The notes below the pieces were generated by a model. It saw only the letters and a list, made by a program, of their open reading frames with translations. It did no database searches and was not told the DNA's origin. Of a stretch of DNA of 64,000 nucleotides, positions 34,201 to 39,449 are shown piece by piece (positions within the stretch are counted from its first letter, which is position 1; every line of letters starts with the position of its first letter). The stretch lies in contig NZ_JAEMQX010000005.1 in assembly GCF_016463645.1 (NCBI RefSeq), positions 1 to 64,000 on the forward strand, given 5' to 3'. The position numbers were made by a program, and so were the translations under genes. The stretch is from Sphingopyxis sp. (lineage in GTDB: Bacteria; Pseudomonadota; Alphaproteobacteria; Sphingomonadales; Sphingomonadaceae).

Positions 34201-34450
34201 GCTTCTGCTCCTGCTCGATCGTCATCACCAGTCCCGTGTTCCCCTGCGCCACGGTCGGCAGCTTGGCACCCGTCCAGCGCCCGCCCTGCAGGATTTGCGT
34301 TCCCGGCAGGGTGCCGGCTTCCTGCGCGACGGCGGGCTGCGAGGCCATGACCAGCAGCGAAGAGATGCTGACCGATGCCGCCAGCGCGGCGCGGCTCAAA
34401 CGGGTGATGCGCTTGCGGGCGGGGGCGATGAAAGCATTGGGGGTCAACAT
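22256..34450 (-). CDS. Giant filamentous-haemagglutinin-like secreted protein (TpsA)
   Basis: A 4064-residue exoprotein, very large even for this family. It has a long basic leader (about 1-43, ending PAVAQ), then a TPS export domain (about 44-250) with MTIEQEQKRALLDWSRFDVG and QNTNGIIFKDGAQIN, a variant of the NPNGI motif that TpsB recognises. The remainder is thousands of residues of short beta-helix repeats rich in Gly, Asp and Ala with SGxIxVxAG-type strands. A hexapeptide-like block (about plus-strand 25440-25700; PAGTVLRKGTKLPAGTEMPD) stands out. Cys is nearly absent apart from a CC pair near residue 450 and a C-terminal pair in DDCVETATNRCPVDRD, reminiscent of the disulphide loop that tethers HMW1. 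It is probably a surface adhesin or fibre. The export partner is the TpsB gene at 39450. Confidence 0.92.
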   Translation of the reverse strand: MLTPNAFIAPARKRITRLSRAALAASVSISSLLVMASQPAVAQEAGTLPGTQILQGGRWTGAKLPTVAQGNTGLVMTIEQEQKRALLDWSRFDVGKNEEVRFQQQGTDWIALNRIFDSKPSEIAGKITAKGQVWLQNTNGIIFKDGAQINAHSILATALPITENQLYNGLLSGNGVIRGQAANPLFPAQNIGMVPRPPVGLDPNSLLGEAPAPVAGERTSVIDFLARAAIRMAILRDNGMEGVDQYNSGYGLDLLSYYDASTGGNSYFVNPEFANVGLGAVLESIIANIDVSKMGDYDYSDFTNISQFWTGVSWQGIPAGSQSIPQMLRDEVAAQIKTQFVDQYSARLATTQQNYTNYLANSRITVERGVTLTASSSDSASPGKIMLFGPNVSNAGKLTAHDGQVLMAAGEEIKLSAGQGFTNSARGGLAVNVRATPIIDSYGSFPGMPCCRPETQAAWDAAYLERANAVGMTAANSGEILVDRGAVTMVGANVDQMGAIRVTNGVRQRNGTIVLQASHGFNVSDYSVGGNYFAGKVTLGEGSVTSITPDTSDITGLAADSFAKGRILIAGRDIVLEENSSVISRSGEVVIHASPSGVGERGGSSPAATDGSVQETRGDKGSFVMKSGARIDVSGLRDVERSVADNIFAVEVRSNEVSASPKQRDGILVGETVYVDRRDGAAIVDWTGALAGEQRTAEQMSTEGGNVRIRASEFAIVEDGATIDVSGGSTRYTDAEVTVTRLQDSFGRFHNISDADPNLRYVGISKATRLEKGYVEGADAGAVELLSGSSRLFGKLTGDAVVGDRQVMAALGQIRAPRVPAGAVGASLVGEIGMPKAGSATLHRGGPEYGPWSSTYSFIVADEKAFTGTLWTETETNGPFVESDPMLLDPFAVGTAYGDQSYTEGDPLWTSKGTYENGQPRWISYIEDDFFSGMGDVVLGYGSGHQNQTINPGVSIRLAPGGGFSTGSENGVGRVGNNVSIIAPSGNISLGAANGMTIGSDVLLSVAAPWINDVDAPANAIRGYVDGGTISLLGSTLTGDITLDAAGGGWYQRVKPGQNSQGQGASTRFNEGDFRLFEGKGGKVELGGGGQTVGAILDFADISLGGLGGGGMLALIASGDVVVGPAGGSAGEAEYIDETLFRDMGVGSLALGADTLTIASGANLLFQTRNMRFRGRAYDVASGTDLRDVTDLALLPPHLRQGGSLQLLGDAITIEAGALVEVDPLGSILLDASQIRIDGTLRAHGGSINVGGTSASTIHLGNSALLDATGIAQTVKVPGGADGRGFWYDGRIVDGGAVAVQGAHVVMDARATIDVSGTSGLLSVLQPGRYAVVKVNQVIGSDAGAIDLDADGGYLLGNLRGEAGSQYNYGGKLAIAGGLDGKLLLPEYTDWSTGETGLQSILDNFQYAFFPEPTPEAPVSLRQFFADNYSWLEPQLGFGAGDIEDIQITSIAEFTDFVRTVLGPLVKYNPSDADGALVLDADMTAVPNVPPPSRYAFPEGYEPADMAAFDRSMTFVLTALGNVQNPAGLGRGSRATVGANILRDMKRFDTLSIAGKLESDQAIDISSQRVLTVAGGFNGTQDMSFSSRNVYLTGGGGIGFALKEAGSGTLTVSGETVEIAGKFEVGGFGKVVIAAEGDIRGGFAVGAEQPVPEDGDVTPGIHTTSDLILRAAQIYPTTDGVLRFDSDRSIRVEQTGRRAAPLSAGGTLILEAPKIEQAGTLRAPFGEIRLTATGYNVTDDSGAETFVPGSVALLPGSITSTAADGRTILYGYTYDGQSWYAPTSAGTTGSTELSTPPEKRVSLSGDIVDVQEGATIDVSGSGDVLGLEFVAGPMGQTNILDASGNYAIVPAYGNGIIAPIDPLYNPGTSSDTVNGGTTAGYLPLGSSVWLAAFDGNPAGWYTLLPAEYALTPGGYLLSLAGDTPMTTEARRASDDSFLVLGRRGLSGTGITDQTLSTWRLTSGRDVRKRSEFFETYGNSFFSSERFLEGLLRSGNPYNADPRLPVDGGFLTLAANSALKLDGTIVAGGASGVTGARGGIVDITSDNIVIAAPGTDVSDLDGYLVLDPNKISNIAESLLIGGIRRQGQAGLEVVTGQSTRDSVDEVRSPEKSVGAENVVIRTDGANPLTGTELLFAANDTVRVESGSVIRAQGDGADAADIAIAPSMPAFYEFGQFVAGPEDRGGAFLRVSNLGDITVSRENVQSVAGDMIVEAGATLEAADSVLLDSTENTIVGNGAVIKADAITAAAGLVSLGAVPQGTEGLVFSGATLAALTTADKLTLKSYSTIDFYGDVALDLTGTVALDGAAFIARGETPGNVSIAAGTLELRNSDAAAIDATGNGGALALGAKNIVMGEGNVDFAFDTTTMDAEQRVIFAGLGESSFDGALTIRAAEITGESGAGHVVTAADATQLRGNGSTAALPAFASAGALLDFRGTDVLIDAAIRAGSGTVRATASEGDVRLASGAKIDVGGADVSFFEVQGFLPGGSIQLTSVNGDTLVEEGSLLNVSGGSAGGDAGAVALSAGRGVVVLGGVLKADVADGYRTGSFALTTSTLDDFGGLNARLNDWGFSRRRDFAILDGDVLLNGTTRVDALRIVTGNGDITVAGDAILGSDSAKGGTILLASGGDLIVADGARFDVSAKGADQRGGSVDLQVAVGGNIDVGNASLDVSGKGKGQGGTVRLRAAQTGNDVAVTRWGANVSGGATQLEAFRVYDLGDADGDASNGHLAEIDTALQQQVIADATAFMDANGTGIRARLGQAGNAAFQLVPGIELRSEGDMDLVHNWNFKNARFDGKGGVLTLRAGGDLTINANLSDGFVDGHATPDAISPEGLPFGWTPGSVPLPDAPASDFTNDDSWSYNLVAGADFAQTNVLSTQTGSDGAIEVGGLVRTGTGDINVAASGDLTYEKASLISYQGSWNDSDPATRITVPKGTPVADGTILKPTSYASADGAGRTIYPELPAGTVLRKGTKLPAGTEMPDGSVLAADTVLTADVTLAADTRFPGEVVIAGKTFLGGDLVWEIASNRSNDPGAPVQMRVPASIAGLGDLEVRVVVGGTGDVALVLADGRYIPDNSTFGFDDVRPVEMVNGAIYTVGVEDGPVANFTDKTHVGFSSSNMPGIIAHRSYMTKGGDVNVNVGGAITGAGTIFENYRWMVASGSTPTTALFGYSYPGKDPNALFNTEYVQYQADQTGQTALSLLADQFTQGIGALGGGDVSITSGGDVDNLVVALPTWVRVSGGTADMPAKTLHLSGGGDLVMNVGQNMKGGLVQVGKGRATIDVAGSVIATDQRTGIGLALDNAAYLQLAVDDAQLSLQAGGDVNLRGVSSMLGVTSLPLWLSGRYGSSGDQPSWLGYTADTRLRVTSLGGDINYRTQSGANGGVNILPSQTAFVATAGSINFGMEDKAGARVMVDMWPDTRLDLLAQQNIRFRLAGNYDGAGFTIGYADPLWVPRAINPGTSNFNTPLFQSTITQDPLNGHWMFNQAGPGYGIDGPNVHSGSSSYSRIYAAQGDMIGWDEGSYDTDPNGGNGMHGGTFTFGHETRLKAGGNIRMGDITFITHDGSDVPVIEAGGSIYLPDAVLYGPGHLWVQAGDEIWMGRTEGRGIRAREAYSIVPTAAPLSGGSISALAGIDQEPEYQPFFDYYLDPENVADAPSWLRQYFVEGDREGLTVSTDVVLADGQTRTTVYAIELVNYMREMAGREPIPTEAPDEVSGSRPITRGKLVAEIDPAEYAGAFAAFKALDPVLQRPLAVRILNAELKTAGREAVGRSPETDGRYVRQGDPTRGYDAVGRLFPGAQRKPGETLAEGEHRWTGNIEMMVSQIRGESGGNVDLLAPGGSIQLASLAISNTNPGTAGIVTQRGGGVNVVTYGDYIVNQSRTMTADDGDILIWSSFGNIDAGRGRKTSLSVPPVAFPINAWGQTNIQLSGLPNGAGIATLDQVDGKQGGDVDLYAFNGIVNAGDAGIRASRDLFVGAIEIRGLDNITVGGETNVDLTTEEGSVGPLNLENFAQSAEDDALDKAFDMAAEVEKLRTVRQTILTGSVVSFGTDDCVETATNRCPVDRD

Positions 34451-34503
34451 GACGATTCCTCGGGATCGAATGGGGAAAGGGGTACGCGCGGCGGGTGTGC
34501 GGA

Positions 34504-34980
34504 TCAGGGGTTGGCCGGCGCCGGTTCGGCGGCGGGCACCGCGTCACGCTCGGGGTAGAAGCCGAGCGCCGCGACTTGGTCGCTGAACTCCTGCAGCTTG
34601 TTCTCCAGCCGGACGCGATAGAGGCCGGTCAGCGGTTCGCTCGCCGCCATCTTCTTGCCGAGGCCCATTTTTTCGTAATCGGCGATGATCGCGTCGCCGA
34701 GTTCGCGCAGTTCGCGGTTCTTGTCGGCGGCGATCGTGATTGCCTTGCGGCTCGCCTCGATCTGGCCGGTGGCGCTGCGCGCGGCGGCGACCTCGGCCTC
34801 CATCGCGCGCATCTTTTCCGACATGTCACGAAGCTGGTCGTTACGCTGCTTCAGCGTCGCGATCAGTTGCTGCGCCTGCTCGGCGACGATGCAACCGCCG
34901 GGCGCCGCATTTTCCTGTGCCTGCGCGGCAGGAGCGATGGCCAGCGCGACGAGCGACAGGCCGATGATCTGCTTTTTCAT
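34504..34980 (-). CDS. Small periplasmic coiled-coil protein
   Basis: A 158-residue exported protein. The signal peptide (about 1-22, ending AQA) is followed by a single Cys and a long charged helical region (about 35-125; IATLKQRNDQLRDMSEKMRA and so on) and a short Pro/Ala tail. No named family was recognised; it resembles a compact Skp/OmpH-like or TonB-system accessory protein. It lies 54 bases upstream of the giant TpsA gene in the direction of transcription, and 12 bases after the porin gene, so it is a good candidate for a chaperone or periplasmic guide of the exoprotein. Confidence 0.7.
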   Translation of the reverse strand: MKKQIIGLSLVALAIAPAAQAQENAAPGGCIVAEQAQQLIATLKQRNDQLRDMSEKMRAMEAEVAAARSATGQIEASRKAITIAADKNRELRELGDAIIADYEKMGLGKKMAASEPLTGLYRVRLENKLQEFSDQVAALGFYPERDAVPAAEPAPANP

Positions 34981-34991
34981 CACGATATCCC

Positions 34992-36581
34992 TCAAAACTT
35001 CGCGTTCAGGTCGAGCATGAAGACGTCGGTATCGATCGGCGGCGCGGCGGTGCCGGTCGCGGGGTCGACGAGGTCGATGGTGCGCGCCGAAAGCCACGAG
35101 CCGGTGAGCCAGAAATTCTTGGCGAGGCCCCAGCTGCCGCGAACGACAAAACCCTTCTGGTCGGTGCCGCCGAGACCGAAATCGGAATCGGTGAACAGGT
35201 CGAGCGTCGAATCGGCTTCGAGACGGCGGTAACCCGCGCTGAGGCTCCAAGCGTTCGCTTCGGCGATCTCGCGGTGGCCGATCGACAGCTGCGCGTTCCA
35301 CGCCATGTCGCCGCTCGACGCGGGCACCAGCCGGTCGTCGAGTTCGTCGCGGTCGAAGGCGAAGTTTTTCAGCACCTCGAAATCGAGCGCGCCGACGAGC
35401 GTCGGGTTGATGTCGAATTCGGCGCGCGCGGTCGCCGCCCCGACGCGGAACTTCGATGCGAGGCCGAACTTGACGGTGTTCACGACGCCGCCGTCCTGGC
35501 GCAGGTTGAACACCGAGTTACCGAACTGGACGCGATCGGGCGCGGTGAAGTCGTTATCGCGCAGGCCCTGCGTATTATACTGGCCCTGGACGTTCGCGAA
35601 TTCGTAGAGCGCCGCCGCCGCCTTGAAGCGCAGCCCGTCGACCGGCGCGGTCTTCACCCCGATCTGGCCCGCGAACAGGAATTTGTCGTCGCCGGTGAAA
35701 TCCCATTCCTCGAGCGGGAAGGCACCGCCGGTCAGGAAGACCGAGGGTGCACCCTCGCCGCCACCAAGGCGCGCTTCGAGCGTCGCCGCCGCGCCCTCGA
35801 ACTGCAGGTCGCGGTCGAACATCAGCTCGGTCGAGAAGAAGGGATTGTCGAACTTGCCGAGGATGAGGTTGCTGCCGGCAAAGCGGCCGTCCTTGTCGAA
35901 CGGGCGCACGCGGATGTACGCACGGTCGAGCCCGACCATGAACTTGTCGAAATTGCCGGTCAGCGATTCATTCGTCGAAACCGGGTCGCTTGGGTTGCCG
36001 GTGACGAAGCGCAGGCCGGCCTCGACCTTGTCCGACACCTTGGCATCGACGCCGAAACGGGCGCGGACGCGCGCGCGCTGGCGATCCTTCGTCGTCGCGC
36101 GCAGCGGCAACAGGTCGTCGACGAAATAGCCGCCATCGGCGTTGATCGCATTGATGTCATAGATCAGCGGCGTGTTGCTCTGACCGAAGGCGACATGCTC
36201 GCCCCGCACGCGCATGTCGCCCGAGAAGCGAAAGCGGCTGAGCCATTCGGGAAGCGCGTCGGGCTGGGCCCAGCCTTCCTGCCGGGCGGTCGCGACGACC
36301 TCCTTCTTCACTTCGTCGCGGATCTGGTTGCGGACCGCCTCGGGCACATAGGGCACACGCACGACGCCGCTGTTCGCCTCGGCGCGCTTGCGCGCCTCCG
36401 ACAGCACCGAATTGGCGTCGTCGCGCGACAGCACGCCCTTTTCGACGAGGACGTCGAGGATATCGATCGTCGAGGGATCGGTCGGGCGATCCTGCGCGGC
36501 GGCGCCCTGCGGGATCGCGGCCAATGCAGCGAGCGCAGCGGTCGCGGCCAGGAGAGTCGGTTTAAGCTTGTGGCTACGCAT
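34992..36581 (-). CDS. Putative outer-membrane porin
   Basis: A 529-residue protein. The chosen ATG at 36581 gives a good signal peptide (about 1-30, ending GAAAQ); an ATG at 36608 adds nine residues. After the leader a short helical segment (ILDVLVEKGVLSRDDANSVL) and a charged stretch precede a large barrel (about 115-529; FSGDMRVRGEHVAFGQ to the terminal LNAKF with Phe last), as in the putative porin (Porin_5) family. In the same operon as TonB, ExbD, ExbB and TPS genes, it might be a passive channel or a structural helper of surface display. The specific solute is not known. Confidence 0.8.
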   Translation of the reverse strand: MRSHKLKPTLLAATAALAALAAIPQGAAAQDRPTDPSTIDILDVLVEKGVLSRDDANSVLSEARKRAEANSGVVRVPYVPEAVRNQIRDEVKKEVVATARQEGWAQPDALPEWLSRFRFSGDMRVRGEHVAFGQSNTPLIYDINAINADGGYFVDDLLPLRATTKDRQRARVRARFGVDAKVSDKVEAGLRFVTGNPSDPVSTNESLTGNFDKFMVGLDRAYIRVRPFDKDGRFAGSNLILGKFDNPFFSTELMFDRDLQFEGAAATLEARLGGGEGAPSVFLTGGAFPLEEWDFTGDDKFLFAGQIGVKTAPVDGLRFKAAAALYEFANVQGQYNTQGLRDNDFTAPDRVQFGNSVFNLRQDGGVVNTVKFGLASKFRVGAATARAEFDINPTLVGALDFEVLKNFAFDRDELDDRLVPASSGDMAWNAQLSIGHREIAEANAWSLSAGYRRLEADSTLDLFTDSDFGLGGTDQKGFVVRGSWGLAKNFWLTGSWLSARTIDLVDPATGTAAPPIDTDVFMLDLNAKF

Positions 36582-36613
36582 CGTTGATTTTCCCTGTTCC
36601 TTGGTCATGGGTT

Positions 36614-37309
36614 TCACGCCTGATTGAGTTGGAGAGTGATCTGGTTGGGGACGCCCGCGGGTGGCGGCGTGTCGATCCGGTTGAGGCCGCGCAGCGTCTG
36701 GAGCAGTTCGGCCTCGAGATCGGCCGGACGGACGCCCGAGAGCCCCAGGATTTCCAGCTGCCCCGACCCCGAGACGCGGACCCGGACACGAAACTGGAAG
36801 CTCGCCTGCGCGAGGTTGGGCCGCTTGCGCAGTTGCCGCATCAGCGCGCGCTGGACGAGTTCGGCATAAGCGCGCGACGCGCCGCTGCCGCCCTTGCCGG
36901 TGCCGCCGATCATCGGGCCGCTGCCGGTGCCGCCCTGCCCGCGCGGACCGCCCGAAAAGGCCCCGCTGTCGCTGGTCGGGTCCTGCAGCAGGCTCGACAG
37001 GTCGCCCGTCGGCGGGTTGGTGTTCGCCGGTTGCGGCGGCGAGAGCGGGTCGGGCTGCACCGCCTGCGCGGTTTCGGCGACCTTCTCGACCTCCTCGGGC
37101 GGCTGTTCGGTGAGTTCGGGCGGCGGCGGAGGCGGCGGCGGCGGGACCGCGAGGTCGAACATCTCGACCTCTTCGTCGCGCACGCGCTCCTCGACCTTGT
37201 CGAGGCCCGCGAGCCACCAAGCGGCCAGCAGCAGCGCGAGGATCAGCGCGGCCGGCCCGGCGACCCGCCTGAGGTCGGGCGTCTTCCGGAGGGATGGAAA
37301 AGCGGTCAT
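36614..37309 (-). CDS. tonB: TonB-family energy transducer of the TPS cluster
   Basis: A 231-residue TonB-like protein: a short cytoplasmic start, one transmembrane helix (about 17-38; AGPAALILALLLAAWWLAG), a Pro-rich periplasmic spacer with a run of nine Pro, a Gly-rich flexible stretch (about 110-150), and a C-terminal TonB domain (about 150-231; FQFRVRVRVSGSGQLEILGLS). TonB carries proton-motive energy from ExbB/ExbD to outer-membrane partners. The gene follows ExbD by 18 bases and precedes the porin by 32, in one operon with TpsB and TpsA. Its outer-membrane client may be TpsB, the porin or something elsewhere. Confidence 0.88.
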   Translation of the reverse strand: MTAFPSLRKTPDLRRVAGPAALILALLLAAWWLAGLDKVEERVRDEEVEMFDLAVPPPPPPPPPELTEQPPEEVEKVAETAQAVQPDPLSPPQPANTNPPTGDLSSLLQDPTSDSGAFSGGPRGQGGTGSGPMIGGTGKGGSGASRAYAELVQRALMRQLRKRPNLAQASFQFRVRVRVSGSGQLEILGLSGVRPADLEAELLQTLRGLNRIDTPPPAGVPNQITLQLNQA

Positions 37310-37327
37310 GGCGGTCCGATACCCCGC

Positions 37328-37735
37328 TCAGCCCGCGGGCTTTTCGGCGGGCAGGCCGATCTTGGTGATGCCCACGCCCTTCAGCACATCGAGCACCTCG
37401 ACGACCTTGCCATAGGCGGCCTGCGTGTCGCCGCGGATCACGACGGGCACTTCGGGATCCTCGGCGAAACGCTGACGCATCTCGGCCTCCAGCTCGGCAG
37501 TCGTCGTCGGCGCGCCGTTGAGATAGAGGTCGCCCGTCGACGCGACGCTGATCGCCTGCGTCTGCGAAGCCTCCAGCGTCTGGCGGTTCGACGCCTGCGG
37601 CAGGTCGAGTTCGATGCCCGCCACCTGCGCGGTCGCCATCAGGATGAAGATGACGATCAGCACATAGGCAAGGTCGAGCATCGGAACGACGTTGATCTCG
37701 TCGTAAATGGCGTCTTCGTCTTGAACTTTAGCCAT
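37328..37735 (-). CDS. exbD: ExbD/TolR-family proton-channel subunit
   Basis: A 135-residue protein of normal ExbD length. It has one N-terminal transmembrane helix (about 15-38; INVVPMLDLAYVLIVIFILM) with the essential acidic residue of the family, here the Asp in MLDLAYVL, and a small periplasmic domain (about 45-130; PEVPVVIRGDTQAAYGKVVE). Together with the ExbB-type protein encoded 12 bases upstream, it would form the stator that powers the TonB protein encoded just downstream. The gene order ExbB-ExbD-TonB is standard; the setting between TpsB and TpsA is not. Confidence 0.92.
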   Translation of the reverse strand: MAKVQDEDAIYDEINVVPMLDLAYVLIVIFILMATAQVAGIELDLPQASNRQTLEASQTQAISVASTGDLYLNGAPTTTAELEAEMRQRFAEDPEVPVVIRGDTQAAYGKVVEVLDVLKGVGITKIGLPAEKPAG

Positions 37736-37747
37736 GAGCCCGGCTCC

Positions 37748-39439
37748 TCAGGCGCCATATTCTTCGGCAATCCGCGCGACGAGGGCGTCGGCGAACGAGC
37801 GATTAGCAGCGTTGATGCGCTTGATCCGGGTGAGGATCAGGTTGTAGCCGAACAGCGCGGGGATCGCGACGGCGAGGCCGGCGGCGGTGGCGAGCAGCGC
37901 CGCGGCGACACCCGGAGCAATCGCGTTGACGTTGACGTTCCCCTGCGCCGCGATCGCGGCAAAGGTGATCATCACGCCGACCACCGTACCGAGCAGGCCG
38001 AGGAACGGCCCCCCCGCGATCGACAGCGTCAGGATGACGAGCTTGTCCGACAGGCTGTACGCCTGGTTCGACGACACCGCATCGATCCGCGCCTTCAGCG
38101 CTTCGATCGCCGGCGCAGTGAAGCGCGCACGTCCGGCCTGCGAACGATTGGCAACCTCCTGCAGCCCGGCCTGATAGAGCTGCGACAGCGTCGAGCTCGG
38201 GGTCTTTTCGGCGTGCTGGCCGAGCGCGGCGCCATCGAGCTGCGCTTCGGTCGCATAGGCTTTTTCGAACTGGCCGTTCTCGGTCTCGATCCGCTTCAGG
38301 AGGCGGAACTTCTGGACCATCACGCGGATCGCAAGCACCAGCAGCACGGCACAAAGCGCGATGACGAGCCAGCCTTCGATCGTGACGCTTTTGACGACGG
38401 TCACGAAATAGCCGAGTTCGAAATGCCCGCTGCGTTCCTGTTCGGCGCCGAAGGTCACGAGGCCGCGGCCGTTGTCCGACCGCGCGACCGCCTGCACATA
38501 GCCCGCGCTGCGATCGGCGGCGGCGAAGCGCAGATTGTCGATCTGGCCGGCGAAGCCCTGCCCGACGACGATATCGCCCTGCTGTGCGGGAAGCGCGGCG
38601 CTGCCGGCGCCCGCCGGGGTGCCATTGACGAACAGTTCGGCGCGGCCATCGCTGCGCACGACGAGAGCGACATGGTTCCAGCTGCCCGGCTTCAGCGCCG
38701 CAGTCGAGGGGATCTGCACGCCGCCGACGGTCACCACCGGCGCGAGCCCGGCAAGCGCGATCGAGAAGGACCCACCCCGGTCGACGACGCTGCCGCCCCC
38801 CGCCGCGCCCGGCTTGACCCACGCCATGAAAGTGAACGGCCGGCCGCCGATGTTGAGGCTGCTCGAAGCCGCGATGCGCAGCACTTCCCTGCCGCTGAAC
38901 GTCGCCGACTGGCCGGCGAAGCCCGCCGAGGTCGGGACGGTCGAAACGCTGTTGTTGTTGCGCGTGCGGTCCTTGACCGGCGAGCCAGAGAAATCGAGCG
39001 CGAGGATTTCGGACGCATCGAACACCCCGGCCGGATTGGCGGTCGAGGCGACGTCGCCATCATAATAGAGATGATAGGTCTGGCTCGATGCGGGGTCGAG
39101 GCCGACGCCCTTCACCCACACCGTCGCGAGCCCCGACTTCGGGTCGAAATTCTCGACATAATGGTCGACGCGTTCGCCATTGGGGCCCGCGACGCGCAGG
39201 TCCGATCCGTCGGGCTTCACATCGTCGAACGCAAAGGTCTGCGTCGACAGGCGGAGCACGAAGGGAAAGGTCGCCGTCTTGGCGTCGAGCCCCGCGCCAT
39301 CGGCCCCCGGCTTCACAACGATTTCCTTGCGCACCGACAGATTGTCGTCGAGCCAGGCGGCGTCTTGCGTTTGCGCCGCAGCGGACATGGAAAGCATGCC
39401 GATCGCTGCCGCGATCGCTCCGAAAATCAGTTTCTTCAT
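37748..39439 (-). CDS. DUF2341-LamG-ExbB fusion (MotA/TolQ/ExbB proton channel)
   Basis: A 563-residue protein, more than twice the size of normal ExbB. Order: signal peptide (about 1-22), a DUF2341 domain (about 40-150; DHYVENFDPKSGLATVWVKG), a concanavalin-like LamG domain (about 165-325; FTFMAWVKPGAAGGGSVVDR, SWNHVALVVRSDGRAELFVN), then the ExbB part: first helix (about 350-372; GWLVIALCAVLLVLAIRVMV), a cytoplasmic helical loop, and two more helices (about 465-535; LGLLGTVVGVMITFAA, AALLATAAGLAVAIPALFGY). The periplasmic lectin-like extension could sense a sugar polymer or the exoprotein. Known in Caulobacterales and sphingomonads by this architecture; its role is not established. Confidence 0.88.
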   Translation of the reverse strand: MKKLIFGAIAAAIGMLSMSAAAQTQDAAWLDDNLSVRKEIVVKPGADGAGLDAKTATFPFVLRLSTQTFAFDDVKPDGSDLRVAGPNGERVDHYVENFDPKSGLATVWVKGVGLDPASSQTYHLYYDGDVASTANPAGVFDASEILALDFSGSPVKDRTRNNNSVSTVPTSAGFAGQSATFSGREVLRIAASSSLNIGGRPFTFMAWVKPGAAGGGSVVDRGGSFSIALAGLAPVVTVGGVQIPSTAALKPGSWNHVALVVRSDGRAELFVNGTPAGAGSAALPAQQGDIVVGQGFAGQIDNLRFAAADRSAGYVQAVARSDNGRGLVTFGAEQERSGHFELGYFVTVVKSVTIEGWLVIALCAVLLVLAIRVMVQKFRLLKRIETENGQFEKAYATEAQLDGAALGQHAEKTPSSTLSQLYQAGLQEVANRSQAGRARFTAPAIEALKARIDAVSSNQAYSLSDKLVILTLSIAGGPFLGLLGTVVGVMITFAAIAAQGNVNVNAIAPGVAAALLATAAGLAVAIPALFGYNLILTRIKRINAANRSFADALVARIAEEYGA

Positions 39440-39449
39440 GGGTATTTCC

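Noticed and set aside
23021-34558. Very long open frames of 980-1230 codons on the plus strand opposite the giant TpsA gene
   Set aside because: They are rich in Arg, Ala, Asp and His with no domain, leader or ribosome-binding sequence, and mirror the codon pattern of the real gene in high-G+C DNA.
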